Origin: CAZOZZ01 sp965262425
GTDB lineage: Bacteria > Acidobacteriota > Terriglobia > 20CM-2-55-15
Direction: 5' to 3'
DNA: 64,000 nt
Assembly (NCBI GenBank): GCA_965262425.1
Contig: OZ253536.1
Location: forward strand, 2,666,001-2,730,000
The notes below the pieces were generated by a model, which worked only from the letters and a program-made list of their open reading frames with translations, was not told the DNA's origin and did no database searches. Each line of letters starts with the position of its first letter. Within the stretch, counting starts at the first letter, position 1. The position numbers were made by a program, and so were the translations under genes. This document shows, in pieces, positions 8,294-17,502 of the stretch.

Positions 8294-9022
8294 TCAGGCA
8301 ACGGCATTCGCCAACCATTGAGTAAAAGCCAACCACATACCGGTTGTCGCGGCAATGTCCCTGAAACTCGACACCGTCAGCACAATGGCGCCTGTGACAT
8401 AGACAGGGTGCACCAGCCGCTTGCGCTTGAAATCGTAGATCATGGCAATGAAAATCGGCGACAGCCATAACAGAACAAACACCAGATGCAGTACTAGTGT
8501 GTCCAGACCAACCGCTCGAAAGACCGCTGCAACCAGGAGATTGGTTGTAGCGACGATCATAAGACGCTTGTGAATTTCCGGCTTGCGACGGTACAGGATC
8601 GCAGGCACAAAAAAAGCCGCAAATATCACCATATCCGGCAGAGGCCAGATCACGAATTGCCGTGCAGGTTCAACTAACCCATCCGCTCTCATGGTCGCAA
8701 ACCTGAGAACAGCGGTTGCGATTCCTGACACCAGGACAACCATCCCCCAAAAAATACCAAACTGCCCGACCTTCAGGTGCAGTGCGACGCGTCGCGTCGC
8801 TGCAAGTGCAATCTGCGTAATGAACAGCATCATCCAAACCACCATCTCTAACGCGTGCACATGAATGAACAGTTCTTTCTGAAGCTCGTTGCTTAATAGC
8901 AGTCCGAAATAGCCGGGCCAGAACCCTGCAGCGATGATCGCAACCATAACAAGACTTATGCCCAAATAGATCTGCTTGATCGCAGGTAGTTGTGGAGAGG
9001 ACCGATCTGCGACTTGTGACAT
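8294..9022 (-). CDS. polytopic membrane protein, function unknown
   Basis: About 242 residues, with six or seven hydrophobic helices and short charged loops. I do not recognise the family. Histidines occur near predicted helices (FIHVHALEMVVWMMLF; KPEIHKRLMIVATTN; LVLHLVFVLLWLSPIF), giving some similarity to haem- or copper-handling small membrane proteins, but nothing decisive. The ATG at 9022 is preferred over 9040 because GAGGG stands 6-8 bases before it. It is divergent from the padR gene, sharing a spacer of about 250 bp. Confidence 0.6.
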   Translation of the reverse strand: MSQVADRSSPQLPAIKQIYLGISLVMVAIIAAGFWPGYFGLLLSNELQKELFIHVHALEMVVWMMLFITQIALAATRRVALHLKVGQFGIFWGMVVLVSGIATAVLRFATMRADGLVEPARQFVIWPLPDMVIFAAFFVPAILYRRKPEIHKRLMIVATTNLLVAAVFRAVGLDTLVLHLVFVLLWLSPIFIAMIYDFKRKRLVHPVYVTGAIVLTVSSFRDIAATTGMWLAFTQWLANAVA

Positions 9023-9254
9023 GTTGTTTCCCTCGATCATGTACGGACTAGGAGTGTTGCGAAACGACCGTAAAAATCTCGCCAGATGTAACTACATGTG
9101 AGGGTTATAAGCAAGAAAAGTGTCGTGATCGGTCCAGGAGCCGATTTCATGGTTTCGTGGAACGTCATGTTGGCCGATGTCGTTTGAGTGCGAACGAGCA
9201 CATGCAAATGACTGCCTGCCTGAAAAAGACAAATCCGTTGCGTTTCGATACCGC

Positions 9255-9279
9255 CATGTACTGTATACTCAGTCTATCT
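9255..9279 (+). promoter_or_regulatory. possible PadR autoregulatory operator
   Basis: Immediately before the padR ATG lies an AT-rich segment TGTACTGTATACTCAGTCTA containing the palindrome GTATAC. PadR repressors commonly bind such dyads over their own promoter. The position is suggestive; the motif itself is not proven. Confidence 0.35.
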
Positions 9280-9624
9280 ATGGTAAGGAAAAGGGCCAGA
9301 AACGAGCTGTTGCCCGGCACGCTGGACATGATGATCCTGAACACGCTCACACACGGGCACATGCACGGCTATGCGATTACGAAGTTCCTTCAGCAGGTGA
9401 GCGACGACTTCTTTCAGGTCGAGGAAGGCACCCTTTACCCGGCGCTGCAGCGACTGGAACTGAACGGCTTCATTGCTGGGGAATGGCAGAAAACCCCAAA
9501 TAACAGGCGTGCGCGCTTCTACAAGCTGACCGCGTCGGGCAAGAAGCACCTTCGCGCGGAAACCGAACGGTATCGAGCGGTCACAGTCGCGATCGCGAAA
9601 ACGATGGGGACGGCCCTGGGATGA
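9280..9624 (+). CDS. PadR-family transcriptional regulator
   Basis: A 114-residue winged-helix regulator: LLPGTLDMMILNTLTHGHMH, then GYAITKFLQQ and EEGTLYPALQRLE are the hallmarks of the PadR family. The ATG at 9280 is chosen because the family motif begins a few residues later; the longer upstream frame has no family similarity. It lies 4 bp before an ADOP permease gene, the standard Acidobacteriota pairing, so it presumably represses this pair in response to a small ligand or toxic compound. Confidence 0.92.
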   Translation: MVRKRARNELLPGTLDMMILNTLTHGHMHGYAITKFLQQVSDDFFQVEEGTLYPALQRLELNGFIAGEWQKTPNNRRARFYKLTASGKKHLRAETERYRAVTVAIAKTMGTALG

Positions 9625-9628
9625 AGCC

Positions 9629-12292
9629 ATGAAGCTGGTCCGCCGCTTGCGCTACCTTTGGAATAGCCGACAACGCCAGAGTCAGCTCGGCGATGAGCTC
9701 GAGGAACATATCGCTCTTCACATAGATGAACTGATGGACCGGGGAATGAACCGGGCGGATGCCGAGCTTCAGGCGCGCAGACGCATCGGGAACCCGGTGC
9801 GAATCAAGGAACAGTCCAGGGAGGTTTGGGTGACGCGGTGGATTGACGATCTCGTTCAGGACCTACGTGGCGGTATACGACTCCTGTCACGGAACCGTAC
9901 CTATGCTCTGGTCGCAGTATCGACGCTGGCGCTCGGCATCGGATCAAACACCGCCGTGTTTACGATGGTGAACGATGTCCTCCTCAAACCCTTGCCTTAC
10001 AACGACTCGGATCGCCTGGTCGTGGTCTGGGAACGTAACAGCCAGGCGGGTAAGGATCGAGACCCGGTGGCACCCCCGAACTTCCAGGATTGGGTGTCCG
10101 GCGCCGACAGGTTCGAGGGGCTGGCCGCATACCGATACGAGAGCTTTGCCCTGACAGGATCCGGCGAAGCGGAGCAGTTGACGACTCTGGCGTCGACGGC
10201 GAACCTCTTCGAGGTGCTCGATGTCGAGCCGCTCCGGGGACGAACGTTTACCGATCAGGAGTTGAGCGGGAACGAGCCTGTCGTGGTTCTCGGGCATCGC
10301 TTCTGGCAGCGGCGTTTCGGGTCGGATCCGGCAGTGGTCGGCCGCGCGATCGAACTCAGCAACAGGGCCTATATCGTGATCGGCGTGATGGAGCCGGGAT
10401 TCGATTTCCCCTCCGCCACCGCCAACGTCGACGCGTACTCGCCGTTGATCCTGGATCCATACGAGCGGTCGTCGCGAGTCTCCCACACGCTTTCTGTGAT
10501 CGGCAAGCTCCGGCCGGGCGTGTCGCTGGCAGAAGGAGGGGAACAACTCGGTGTCATCGCCCGAGGCATCACGGATGACGAACCGACCAGCAATCCGGAA
10601 GTAGCGGTCTTGCTCGCCCACGAACAGATGGTCGAGAACGTGAAGCTGAGCCTTCTGGCTCTGGCGGGCGCCGTCGGTTTCGTTTTGCTGATCACGTGCG
10701 CCAACGTGGCGAACCTGGTGATGGTGCGATCATCGGCGCGGTCGAAGGAGATCGCCGTTCGGATTGCGCTGGGTTGCAGCCGCATGCGGATCATCCGGCA
10801 GTTGCTGACGGAGAACCTGGTGCTTGCGATCCTTGGAGGCGCGTCGGGAGTCCTGCTGGCCGCAGGCCTGATCCGGATGGCGGTCCTGTTCGGCCCGCAA
10901 TCGATTCCCCGCCTCGAAACCGTCCAGATCGACCTGTCCGTGTTGGGGTTCACGCTCTTCTTGTCGATCGTGACGGGACTGCTGTTCGGATTGACACCCG
11001 CTGTTCATTCCTCCCGTTCGGATCTTTCCAGAGCCATCAAGCAGGGGCCGCGGCGCTGGACCGAAAGCGGCAAACTCCGCGGCCGTGCGGCGCTGGTGGT
11101 GGCTGAGTTAGCTCTCTCTCTGGTGGTTCTGGTCGGTGCGGCCCTGATGCTTCAAAGCTTCGTGGAACTGCAGCGGATCGACTATGGGTTCCGTCCGGGC
11201 GGCTTGCTGGCGGGACAGATCTTCCTGGACCCGTCCCGCTATCCAACCGATGGGAGCCAGTACCGGCCGTTCGGTCCGGACGAGGAACCGCTGCTGTCTC
11301 CACAGGCGTCGTTTTTCGAGAAACTGTTGGACGACCTGGAGACGCTGCCCGGAGTCGAGGTTGCGGCAGCCGCCAGTGCGCTGCCGCTGGACAACGGCGG
11401 CATCGACTTCGATCTTCCAGTTGTCATCGAAGGACGTCCAAGTCCCAGGCCTTCCGAAGAGCGGCAGGCCAACCTGCGTATCGTGACTGCCGAATATTTT
11501 CGCGCCATGGGCATACCCGTCGCCAGGGGCCGCAGCTTCACTGAATTTGACGGACCGGATTCGCGGTCCGTGATGATTATTAACGAGACGATGGCCGAGG
11601 AGTTCTTCCCGGGCGAGGATCCGCTTGGACAGAATATCGTCCTCTACGGCAGACCGCGGGAAATCGTCGGCGTGAGCGGTTCGGTCCGGCATTATGGCTT
11701 CGATCAGGATTACGCGCCCGAAATCATCCTGCCATCACGTCAGTTCCAGTTCGGCGGAATGACGATCGTTCTCCGGACGTCGGTGCCGTCGGATTCGCTG
11801 GTGAATGCGGTGCGATCCCGAGTGGCCGTCATGGATCCGGACCAGCCGATCTATCGACTCCAGACGATGGAGACCAAGCTGTCGGCCTCGATCGCGGCTC
11901 CGAGGTTTACGGCACTGTTGCTGTCGCTTTTTGCGGCGCTGGCTGTCGCAATTGCCGTCGTCGGCACCTACGGCGTCTTTTCCTACCGCGTCGCTGAGCG
12001 CACACAGGAGATGGGATTACGGATGGCTCTTGGCGCCAACCGCCACGACGTGATCTCGATGGTGATGCGCGAGGGAATCCGCCTGGTGGGTATTGGGCTC
12101 GCAGCGGGGCTGGTGGGCGCCCTCGTGCTGACTCGGCTGATGCAGGGATTGCTCTTCAACGTGTCGGCGACTGACCCGCTCACGTTTCTTTCGGTGGCTC
12201 TCCTCCTTGCCGTCACCGCGCTGGTCTCGGTGTATGTACCAGCGCGGCGAGGGACTCAGGTAGACCCGTCAGTAGCATTGCGAAGTGAGTGA
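9629..12292 (+). CDS. ADOP-family (MacB/FtsX-like) ABC permease, long form
   Basis: An 887-residue protein. Residues 1-75 form the soluble helical start found in PadR-linked ADOP proteins (DELEEHIALHIDELMDRGMN). One transmembrane helix follows (ALVAVSTLALGIGSNTAVFT), then a periplasmic MacB-PCD domain, a central FtsX permease domain near 335-450, a second periplasmic domain, and a final FtsX domain near 770-880. The Acidobacterial duplicated orphan permeases lack a dedicated ATPase partner; none is encoded here either. Substrate unknown; a role in export or envelope signalling is inferred from MacB. Coupled to padR (4-bp gap). Intact, unlike the second ADOP gene at 56331. Confidence 0.92.
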   Translation: MKLVRRLRYLWNSRQRQSQLGDELEEHIALHIDELMDRGMNRADAELQARRRIGNPVRIKEQSREVWVTRWIDDLVQDLRGGIRLLSRNRTYALVAVSTLALGIGSNTAVFTMVNDVLLKPLPYNDSDRLVVVWERNSQAGKDRDPVAPPNFQDWVSGADRFEGLAAYRYESFALTGSGEAEQLTTLASTANLFEVLDVEPLRGRTFTDQELSGNEPVVVLGHRFWQRRFGSDPAVVGRAIELSNRAYIVIGVMEPGFDFPSATANVDAYSPLILDPYERSSRVSHTLSVIGKLRPGVSLAEGGEQLGVIARGITDDEPTSNPEVAVLLAHEQMVENVKLSLLALAGAVGFVLLITCANVANLVMVRSSARSKEIAVRIALGCSRMRIIRQLLTENLVLAILGGASGVLLAAGLIRMAVLFGPQSIPRLETVQIDLSVLGFTLFLSIVTGLLFGLTPAVHSSRSDLSRAIKQGPRRWTESGKLRGRAALVVAELALSLVVLVGAALMLQSFVELQRIDYGFRPGGLLAGQIFLDPSRYPTDGSQYRPFGPDEEPLLSPQASFFEKLLDDLETLPGVEVAAAASALPLDNGGIDFDLPVVIEGRPSPRPSEERQANLRIVTAEYFRAMGIPVARGRSFTEFDGPDSRSVMIINETMAEEFFPGEDPLGQNIVLYGRPREIVGVSGSVRHYGFDQDYAPEIILPSRQFQFGGMTIVLRTSVPSDSLVNAVRSRVAVMDPDQPIYRLQTMETKLSASIAAPRFTALLLSLFAALAVAIAVVGTYGVFSYRVAERTQEMGLRMALGANRHDVISMVMREGIRLVGIGLAAGLVGALVLTRLMQGLLFNVSATDPLTFLSVALLLAVTALVSVYVPARRGTQVDPSVALRSE

Positions 12293-12424
12293 ACGCAGAT
12301 CGTCTCGGTTACTTGATGCGGCGAGCTCGGTCCCGGACTCCGTTGACAATCGCATCAGTACTTCTCGCTGGCATTCCACTTTCCCAATACGGCACGTCTC
12401 AGCGTCCGAAGTTGTTATTTTTTG

Positions 12425-12741
12425 GCCTCCTCCGCAGAATTTGTGGGCAGTCCAAAGGCCTGTGCGCACATAAGTAATTGAAACAAAGTACCTTATTCTT
12501 TTGTTCGACGGCGAATATTCCAGTACCCACTTCGGTCGGACGCCTACACCCGGTGCCCGGAGCCCCCGCCGGAGGCCCCGTTCCCCATCGCCCACACCAG
12601 CCGACACCGCGGAGCGCAGCCGAGGGTCAAGGCCGGCGCAGCCGCCGAGCTTGCGAGGGAAGCCTTGAGGCTTGGCGAGCACCGTGGTCTCCTCAAGCGG
12701 CGATGGAAGACGGTTTTACCCACAAATTCTGCGGAAGACCC
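12425..12741. mobile_element. ISL3-like MITE, copy 1 (317 bp)
   Basis: The ends GCCTCCTCCGCAGAATTTGT and, on the other strand, GGGTCTTCCGCAGAATTTGT are imperfect terminal inverted repeats of 23 bp (20 match). The element is flanked by an 8-bp direct duplication ATTTTTTG (12417-12424 and 12742-12749). Two other 317-bp copies are at 17097 and 32864. The terminal sequence and 8-bp AT-rich target duplication match the ISL3 transposase family. It encodes no transposase. Short open frames inside run out into unrelated flanks and are not genes. Confidence 0.9.
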
Positions 12742-12839
12742 ATTTTTTGTGCGTCATCACTAATCGGAGGCGGCCGCGTGGTAGCCCGTCTCCAGCGATG
12801 CCAGAAGGTTCTGGCAATCCGTCATCGACGACACGACTC

Positions 12840-13848
12840 CTTCCAGTTTCCTTATCGCTGCCTTTCGCCCTACGCTACCGCATGGCCTACGACCGGCGTC
12901 TCACCAGCGATGTCCTGAACGTTTTCATACGTGCGCTATTCGGAGCATTGCGGCGGCGGGCCAAGCGACTGCTGAATCTTCGCTCCACGCAATGTGGCGC
13001 CGTGACATTCATGCAGCGTTTTGGGGACGCGCTGAATGCAAACGTGCATTTTCACTCGATGGTGATCGATGGAGTTTACGCCGCTGGCGCGAGTGGCCGT
13101 CCCGAGTTTCATCAACTGTCCGCGCCAGAGGATCAGGACGTCCTCCGCCTGACAGCCCTCGTCAACGAGCGCGTTCGATCGTTGCTCGAGCGGAGAGGGC
13201 TTGGAACTGCGACGGATCCTCAACAAGCAGATACCTTTTCAGAAAGCGATTCCGGTATGGCCGCTCTGCTGGCCAGTTCCGTCAGCCACAGGATTGCGGT
13301 CGGCTCCAATGCCGGCCATGGCGTCGTGCGCATGGGCGAATCAGATCGACCCAGAAGACATGGATGCCTGCCAGGGCTGCCGCCCGGCGATGGTCTCTGG
13401 CTATGTCTCGGTTGAGGCTCGCGATCGGATGCGGCTGGAAAGGCTCATGCGCTATGCGGCCCGTCCGGCCGTCGCTACAGGTCGTTTGTCAGAGCTCTCT
13501 GATGGCCGGCTCCATTATCGTCTAAAACGTCCATGGCGTGACGGCACCACCGCTGTCGTTTTCGAGCGTCAGGACTTCATCGCGAAACTGGCGGTCGTGG
13601 TCCCGGCGCCGCGCGCTCACCTGACGAGGTATCACGGAGTATTCGGCCCTGCTGCAGCGTGGAGATCCCTGATCGTTCCAACCGGTAATGGCCACAGCAG
13701 GGAAACCGAATTGAAATCGCGGCCTTCTCTCCAAACATCAAACGTGCCGACGTCCGCTGAGGATGAGTCGCAGACGGCGCCAGCTGTGAGCGGTCGCAAC
13801 TATACATGGGCGGAGTTGATGAACCGTGTCTTCCTGGTGGACTTATGA
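12840..13848 (+). pseudogene. IS91-family (HUH) transposase remnant
   Basis: The frame from about 12840 reads SLPFALRYRMAYDRRLTSDV and GAVTFMQRFGDALNANVHFH, the latter containing the HUH motif HFH of IS91-like rolling-circle transposases. It runs to about 13300, after which the homology (DPEDMDACQGC, RLERLMRYAARPAVATGRLS, LHYRLKRPWRDGTTAVVF, NYTWAELMNRVFLVD) continues in another frame, so there is at least one frameshift near 13300-13350. The N-terminal zinc-binding region is missing and the C-terminal cysteine-rich tail is cut at 13848. A dead insertion element lying beside MITE copy 1. Confidence 0.8.
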
Positions 13849-14277
13849 GCGATCTGAGATTGGGTAAATATACGCAGGCTCGGGGCAGCAGGCAAACAAA
13901 AACGTTACTCACATCTTGGGTTTCAGCAAAATAGTAAGGGAGTGTGGGCTAGAAACCCGTGGTGGAAGTCTGCGCGGCAGAGCGCGAAGAGCTCGGATTC
14001 ACCGGGATTCGATAGGGGTTTGGGAGGAGAAGCGCCACAATTCATCCTCCGGAAGCGACCAAAATCCTGGACTGCGTGTGGTGAAGCGGGTGTGGGTGTG
14101 TAGGAAACCCGCTCGATGATCGAGATCCGCTTAAAGAAGATCAACGACGCTTCCGAATGCCGCGATCACGTTCTTCCCCATTTGGCTTCGATATGGACAA
14201 CCAGGGAGTGCTTTTCAACGGCTGAAGACGTTACAGCGGGTCCAAAACACATCAGAGTCTCTCTCTTGTTGTAACCC
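13849..14277. other. spacer without recognisable gene
   Basis: About 430 bp between the IS91 remnant and the sigma/anti-sigma operon. I see no open frame with family resemblance, no strong hairpin and no copy of the window's repeat families. Confidence 0.5.
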
Positions 14278-14697
14278 TCAGAAACCCTTCACGCGCAGCC
14301 CACGAGCATGTAGAAAATAGGCGCCCCATAATATCAGTCCTATCGCGAAGTAGACGGCGGCTGAGGTCGGCGAATCTATCAGCATCATCCAGACGAGTCC
14401 CTCGCTGCTGTTACCGTAGGACGACAAGGGCGCAAGGCTGAAGAAGATGGCAAATGCCATCAGGATGCGCTGCGAGCGCAGGCGTTTGCGGGTGGCATGG
14501 AGTGCCCGCATCTCCTGGTCTGCCGATGGTAGTGTCGGTGTATCGAACATTTGGCTACTCCCTTCCTGTTTGAGAATTCTGGCGAATTCAGGGTCCTTCT
14601 CGAGAAAGTCCTCGACGATCTTCTGGGTGTCTTCACTGGCCTCTCCGGAAGCGTAGACCAGCCAGAGATCCGCGATTACATCACGGCTCAAATTCAT
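14278..14697 (-). CDS. membrane protein paired with ECF sigma factor (putative anti-sigma)
   Basis: A 139-residue protein: an acidic soluble N-terminal half (DLWLVYASGEASEDTQKIVE, then DFLEKDPEFARIL) and two C-terminal transmembrane helices (about 78-98 and 112-130). It has no zinc-binding HxxxCxxC. The arrangement of short cytosolic part plus membrane anchor directly downstream of an ECF sigma gene suggests an anti-sigma or sensor role; this is inference from position. Its ATG overlaps the restored sigma stop codon by 3 bp within ATGA. Confidence 0.6.
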   Translation of the reverse strand: MNLSRDVIADLWLVYASGEASEDTQKIVEDFLEKDPEFARILKQEGSSQMFDTPTLPSADQEMRALHATRKRLRSQRILMAFAIFFSLAPLSSYGNSSEGLVWMMLIDSPTSAAVYFAIGLILWGAYFLHARGLRVKGF

Positions 14698-15178
14698 TTT
14701 CGATCCTCCTTAGATTGCCGCAACTGGTTGAGTTTGATGCGCGTCCGATGAACCTTCACTCTCACGGAAGCCGATGTGATTCCGAGGATGTGTGCGATCT
14801 CCTGGTATGAGAGCTCGTCTCGAGCCGCATTAGAAGGGCGGCGCGATCGACCTCCGGTAACTCCTGAAGATCTTCGAGGACGTGCTCCAGCTCCTCGGAG
14901 TCGCTCGCCCGCTCCAGAGGGTCGGGTGTTGGATCGGCAATCTGGTCATCTACCTCGGTGAGCCGCCAATCTTTGCGCAACGTCTGCAGGTAAACGTTCC
15001 TGGCAATAGTGAAGAGGTATGCTTTCACGGTCGCCGTGCGAATATTGGCCGGCGCTGTCCACGCTTGTACGAAAGCCTCGGACGTGATGTCTTCGGCCAC
15101 TGAAGCATCTCCTGACAGGTACAGGACGAATCTGTTGACGTCGGCAGCGTAGCGCTGATACATCGTGTGAAAATCCAT
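14694..15178 (-). pseudogene. ECF sigma factor with one-base frameshift before region 4
   Basis: Region 2 is clear from the ATG at 15178 (MYQRYAADVNRFVLYLSGD; EDITSEAFVQAWT; TVKAYLFTIARNVYLQTLRK). After DRAALLMR the annotated frame degenerates and stops near 14762. In the next frame, from about 14822, DELSYQEIAHILGITSASVR followed by VKVHRTRIKLNQLRQSKED is a textbook sigma region 4.2, ending in a TGA at 14694 that overlaps the next gene's ATG. Adding one base near 14820-14830 gives 162 codons. A GTG at 15193 is an alternative start. Either a real inactivating mutation or a sequencing/assembly error. Confidence 0.85.
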
Positions 15179-15310
15179 CGAAGAAACCTGCACCTATAAT
15201 AGGTATGCGCATGAGCCTGGAATGTTACAAGAAATCGCTTTTTGGCTGAATGGGCAAGGATGAAATGCAAAACCCTGCTAACGGAACTCAGGCACAGGAG
15301 GACACCACGG

Positions 15311-16039
15311 ATGACCATATTGGTGGTTGGAGCCACAGGTATGACGGGGCGGTCCCTGGTGGCACAGTTGCTGGGCAAGAATCACAAGATTCGCGTTATT
15401 GTCCGCTCGTCTCACAAACTCCCTGCCGAGGTCTTGGAAAACTCAAACACAACGGTCATCGAGGCCAGTGTTCTCGACTTGACTGATCAGCAGATGGCAG
15501 AGCATGCAAGGAACTGTGACGCAGTTGTCTCGTGCCTGGGACATGTCGTGGATTTCAAGGGAATCTTTGGAGATCCGAAGAAGCTTTGTACAGACGCAAC
15601 GCGACGCCTATGTGACGCGATCAAAAAAGATAGTCCCCCAAAACCCACCAAATTCATTCTCATGAACACGGTTGGGGTCCGCAATCCCGATCTCGAAGAG
15701 AAGAGGACCTGGTTTGAACGGGGACTCCTTTTATTCTTGCGTTACACCTTGCCTCCGCATCGGGATAATGAAACTGCGGCTGGGCATCTGCGCCGACATG
15801 TGACCAAGGAGAACGAGCACATCGAGTGGTGCTGTGTCCGTCCAGACTCGCTGGTCAACGCTGAGATTTCTCCATACGACATCAAGGAGTCCCCTATCAC
15901 GGGACTCCTCACGGGTCGTCCTACCGCCCGTTCCAATGTCGCTCACTTCATGACAGAGCTAATCGAGAATGCAGAACTTTGGGAGACATGGAAGTTCAGG
16001 ATGCCGGTCATTATGAACTCTAAAGAAAGAATTCAATAG
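15311..16039 (+). CDS. NAD(P)-binding atypical SDR protein
   Basis: A 242-residue Rossmann protein. The start at 15311 is set by AGGAGG about 9 bases upstream and by the immediate dinucleotide-binding motif MTILVVGATGMTGRSLVAQL. Downstream, VVSCLGHVVDF and FILMNTVGVRN fit the NmrA/atypical short-chain dehydrogenase group (NAD(P)H-binding family), in which many members are not classical enzymes. No catalytic YxxxK is evident. Substrate unknown. It is the last apparently intact host gene before the eCIS remnant and is divergent from the sigma operon. Confidence 0.75.
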   Translation: MTILVVGATGMTGRSLVAQLLGKNHKIRVIVRSSHKLPAEVLENSNTTVIEASVLDLTDQQMAEHARNCDAVVSCLGHVVDFKGIFGDPKKLCTDATRRLCDAIKKDSPPKPTKFILMNTVGVRNPDLEEKRTWFERGLLLFLRYTLPPHRDNETAAGHLRRHVTKENEHIEWCCVRPDSLVNAEISPYDIKESPITGLLTGRPTARSNVAHFMTELIENAELWETWKFRMPVIMNSKERIQ

Positions 16040-16153
16040 GCGAAATCACGGAATCTGAAACAAGGCCTGTCTGGGTGGGGCGACAGGTAAGGAGGATGCG
16101 ATAGTGGAAGTTACTTCACATAATATCGCAGTGGAGACAGCCCGGTATTCTCG

Positions 16154-16545
16154 GTGCTGAAAATGCCCGGTATCAAAAAGTTCGGTAACGTGACGATGAA
16201 AAAAGGCGTTTACAAGTCGGATAACAAGAGATTCCGAAGCCATCAACCTATTCAAATCTGGTATTGAAGCGCGGCATCGCGAGCATGACCTCGCCACTGG
16301 TGTTGTGGTGTAAATCTGTATTCGAGGGAGATTTTTCAAAACCGATCGAGCCAATGGATATCATGGTGTATTTGCTGAATGAAAACAAAATCCCGAATCG
16401 CGCCTGGGGATTCTCGAATGCCTTTCCAGTCACTTGGGAGGTGGAGGATTTCAAATCGGACGAGAATGAAGTGGCGATCGAAAAAATCGAATTACGATAT
16501 ATATCGCAACAGCTCTTATTACATGGAAGTTGCCAGGGAAAATAA
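16154..16545 (+). pseudogene. degenerate contractile-tail tube protein(s) of an eCIS
   Basis: Two fragments in different frames. At 16154-16267, MPGIKKFGNVTMKKGVYKSD matches the middle of T4-gp19-like tail-tube proteins. At 16264-16545, LVLWCKSVFEGDFSKPIEPM and GFSNAFPVTWEVEDFKSDEN followed by EVAIEKIELRY are the C-terminal half of the same class (phage tail region family used by Afp/PVC-type injection systems). They may be one frameshifted gene or a deletion fusion of two paralogous tube genes. Base composition here is visibly lower in GC than flanking host genes, which suggests transfer. Confidence 0.7.
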
Positions 16546-16605
16546 GTGACCGACTTTCGTGATCTCAAGCCCGGCAGCAAACTCCATTTTCCACCGCGGA
16601 GGTGA
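16504..16605 (+). pseudogene. C-terminal remnant of a LysM-containing baseplate hub (Afp7-like)
   Basis: The frame reading SYYMEVARENK, then after a one-base shift VTDFRDLKPGSKLHFPPRR and stop at 16605, is the end of a LysM-like domain as found at the C-terminus of eCIS hub proteins encoded just before VgrG. Restoring one G after AAG at about 16545 rejoins the frames. The stop lies 3 bp before the VgrG ATG. The rest of the gene has been deleted or merged with the tube remnant. Confidence 0.6.
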
Positions 16606-17096
16606 GTGATGCCCGAATCGCCCGTGGATAACACCAGTGCCGTCGTCATACTGAGTATCATTGCCGACGGGCAGCCGATCGACGACGCGATACAGATCGT
16701 ATCGGTATCGGTGACTAAAACCATCAATAAAATCCCCTACGCCAGGATTGAATTGCTCGACGGCGACATGCCGGATAAAGATTTTCCCGTCAGCAACAGC
16801 AAGCCGTTCAGACCGGGCAACGAGATCGAAATCAAGGCCGGTTTCGGCGACGCGGATGAATCCTTGTTCAAAGGTATCATCGTCAGGCACGGCATAAAAA
16901 TTACCGGTGATAACGACTCGCGGCTGGTGATCGAGTGCCGGGATGAGGCAGTGAAGATGACCATCGGGCGAAAAAATGCCAATTTTGTCGATCTTAAAGA
17001 TAGCGATATTATTACCAAACTGATCAACAACCACGGCTTGACGCCAGACGTAGGCGCGACGTCTACGTCCTACCCGGAACTGGTGCAATATTATTG

Positions 17097-17413
17097 GCCT
17101 CCTCCGCAGAATTTGTGGGCAGTCCAAAGGCCTGTGCGCACATAAGTAATTGAAACAAAGTACCTTATTCTTTTGTTCGACGGCGAATATTCCAGTACCC
17201 ACTTCGGTCGGACGCCTACACCCGGTGCCCGGAGCCCCCGCCGGAGGCCCCGTTCCCCATCGCCCACACCAGCCGACACCGCGGAGCGCAGCCGAGGGTC
17301 AAGGCCGGCGCAGCCGCCGAGCTTGCGAGGGAAGCCTTGAGGCTTGGCGAGCACCGTGGTCTCCTCAAGCGGCGATGGAAGACGGTTTTACCCACAAATT
17401 CTGCGGAAGACCC
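17097..17413. mobile_element. ISL3-like MITE, copy 2 (317 bp), inside VgrG
   Basis: Same element as at 12425, with an 8-bp target duplication TATTATTG at 17089-17096 and 17414-17421. The insertion falls after codons for ELVQYY of VgrG. Internal sequence appears essentially identical to copy 1, pointing to recent transposition. Confidence 0.93.
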
Positions 17414-17502
17414 TATTATTGTAGCGACTGGGATTTTATGCTGTCGCGCGCCGAAGTGAACGGTTTTCTGGTCTGTGTCGATGCGGCAAAGCTCAGTGTT
17501 AA

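Noticed and set aside
12478..12918. Open frame inside the MITE copies (start MKQSTLFFCSTANIPVPTSV) that runs into the flank
   Set aside because: The frame is present in all three copies but ends in a different unrelated flank each time, has no ribosome site and shows low-complexity Pro/Arg composition; it is a by-product of GC-rich structured DNA.
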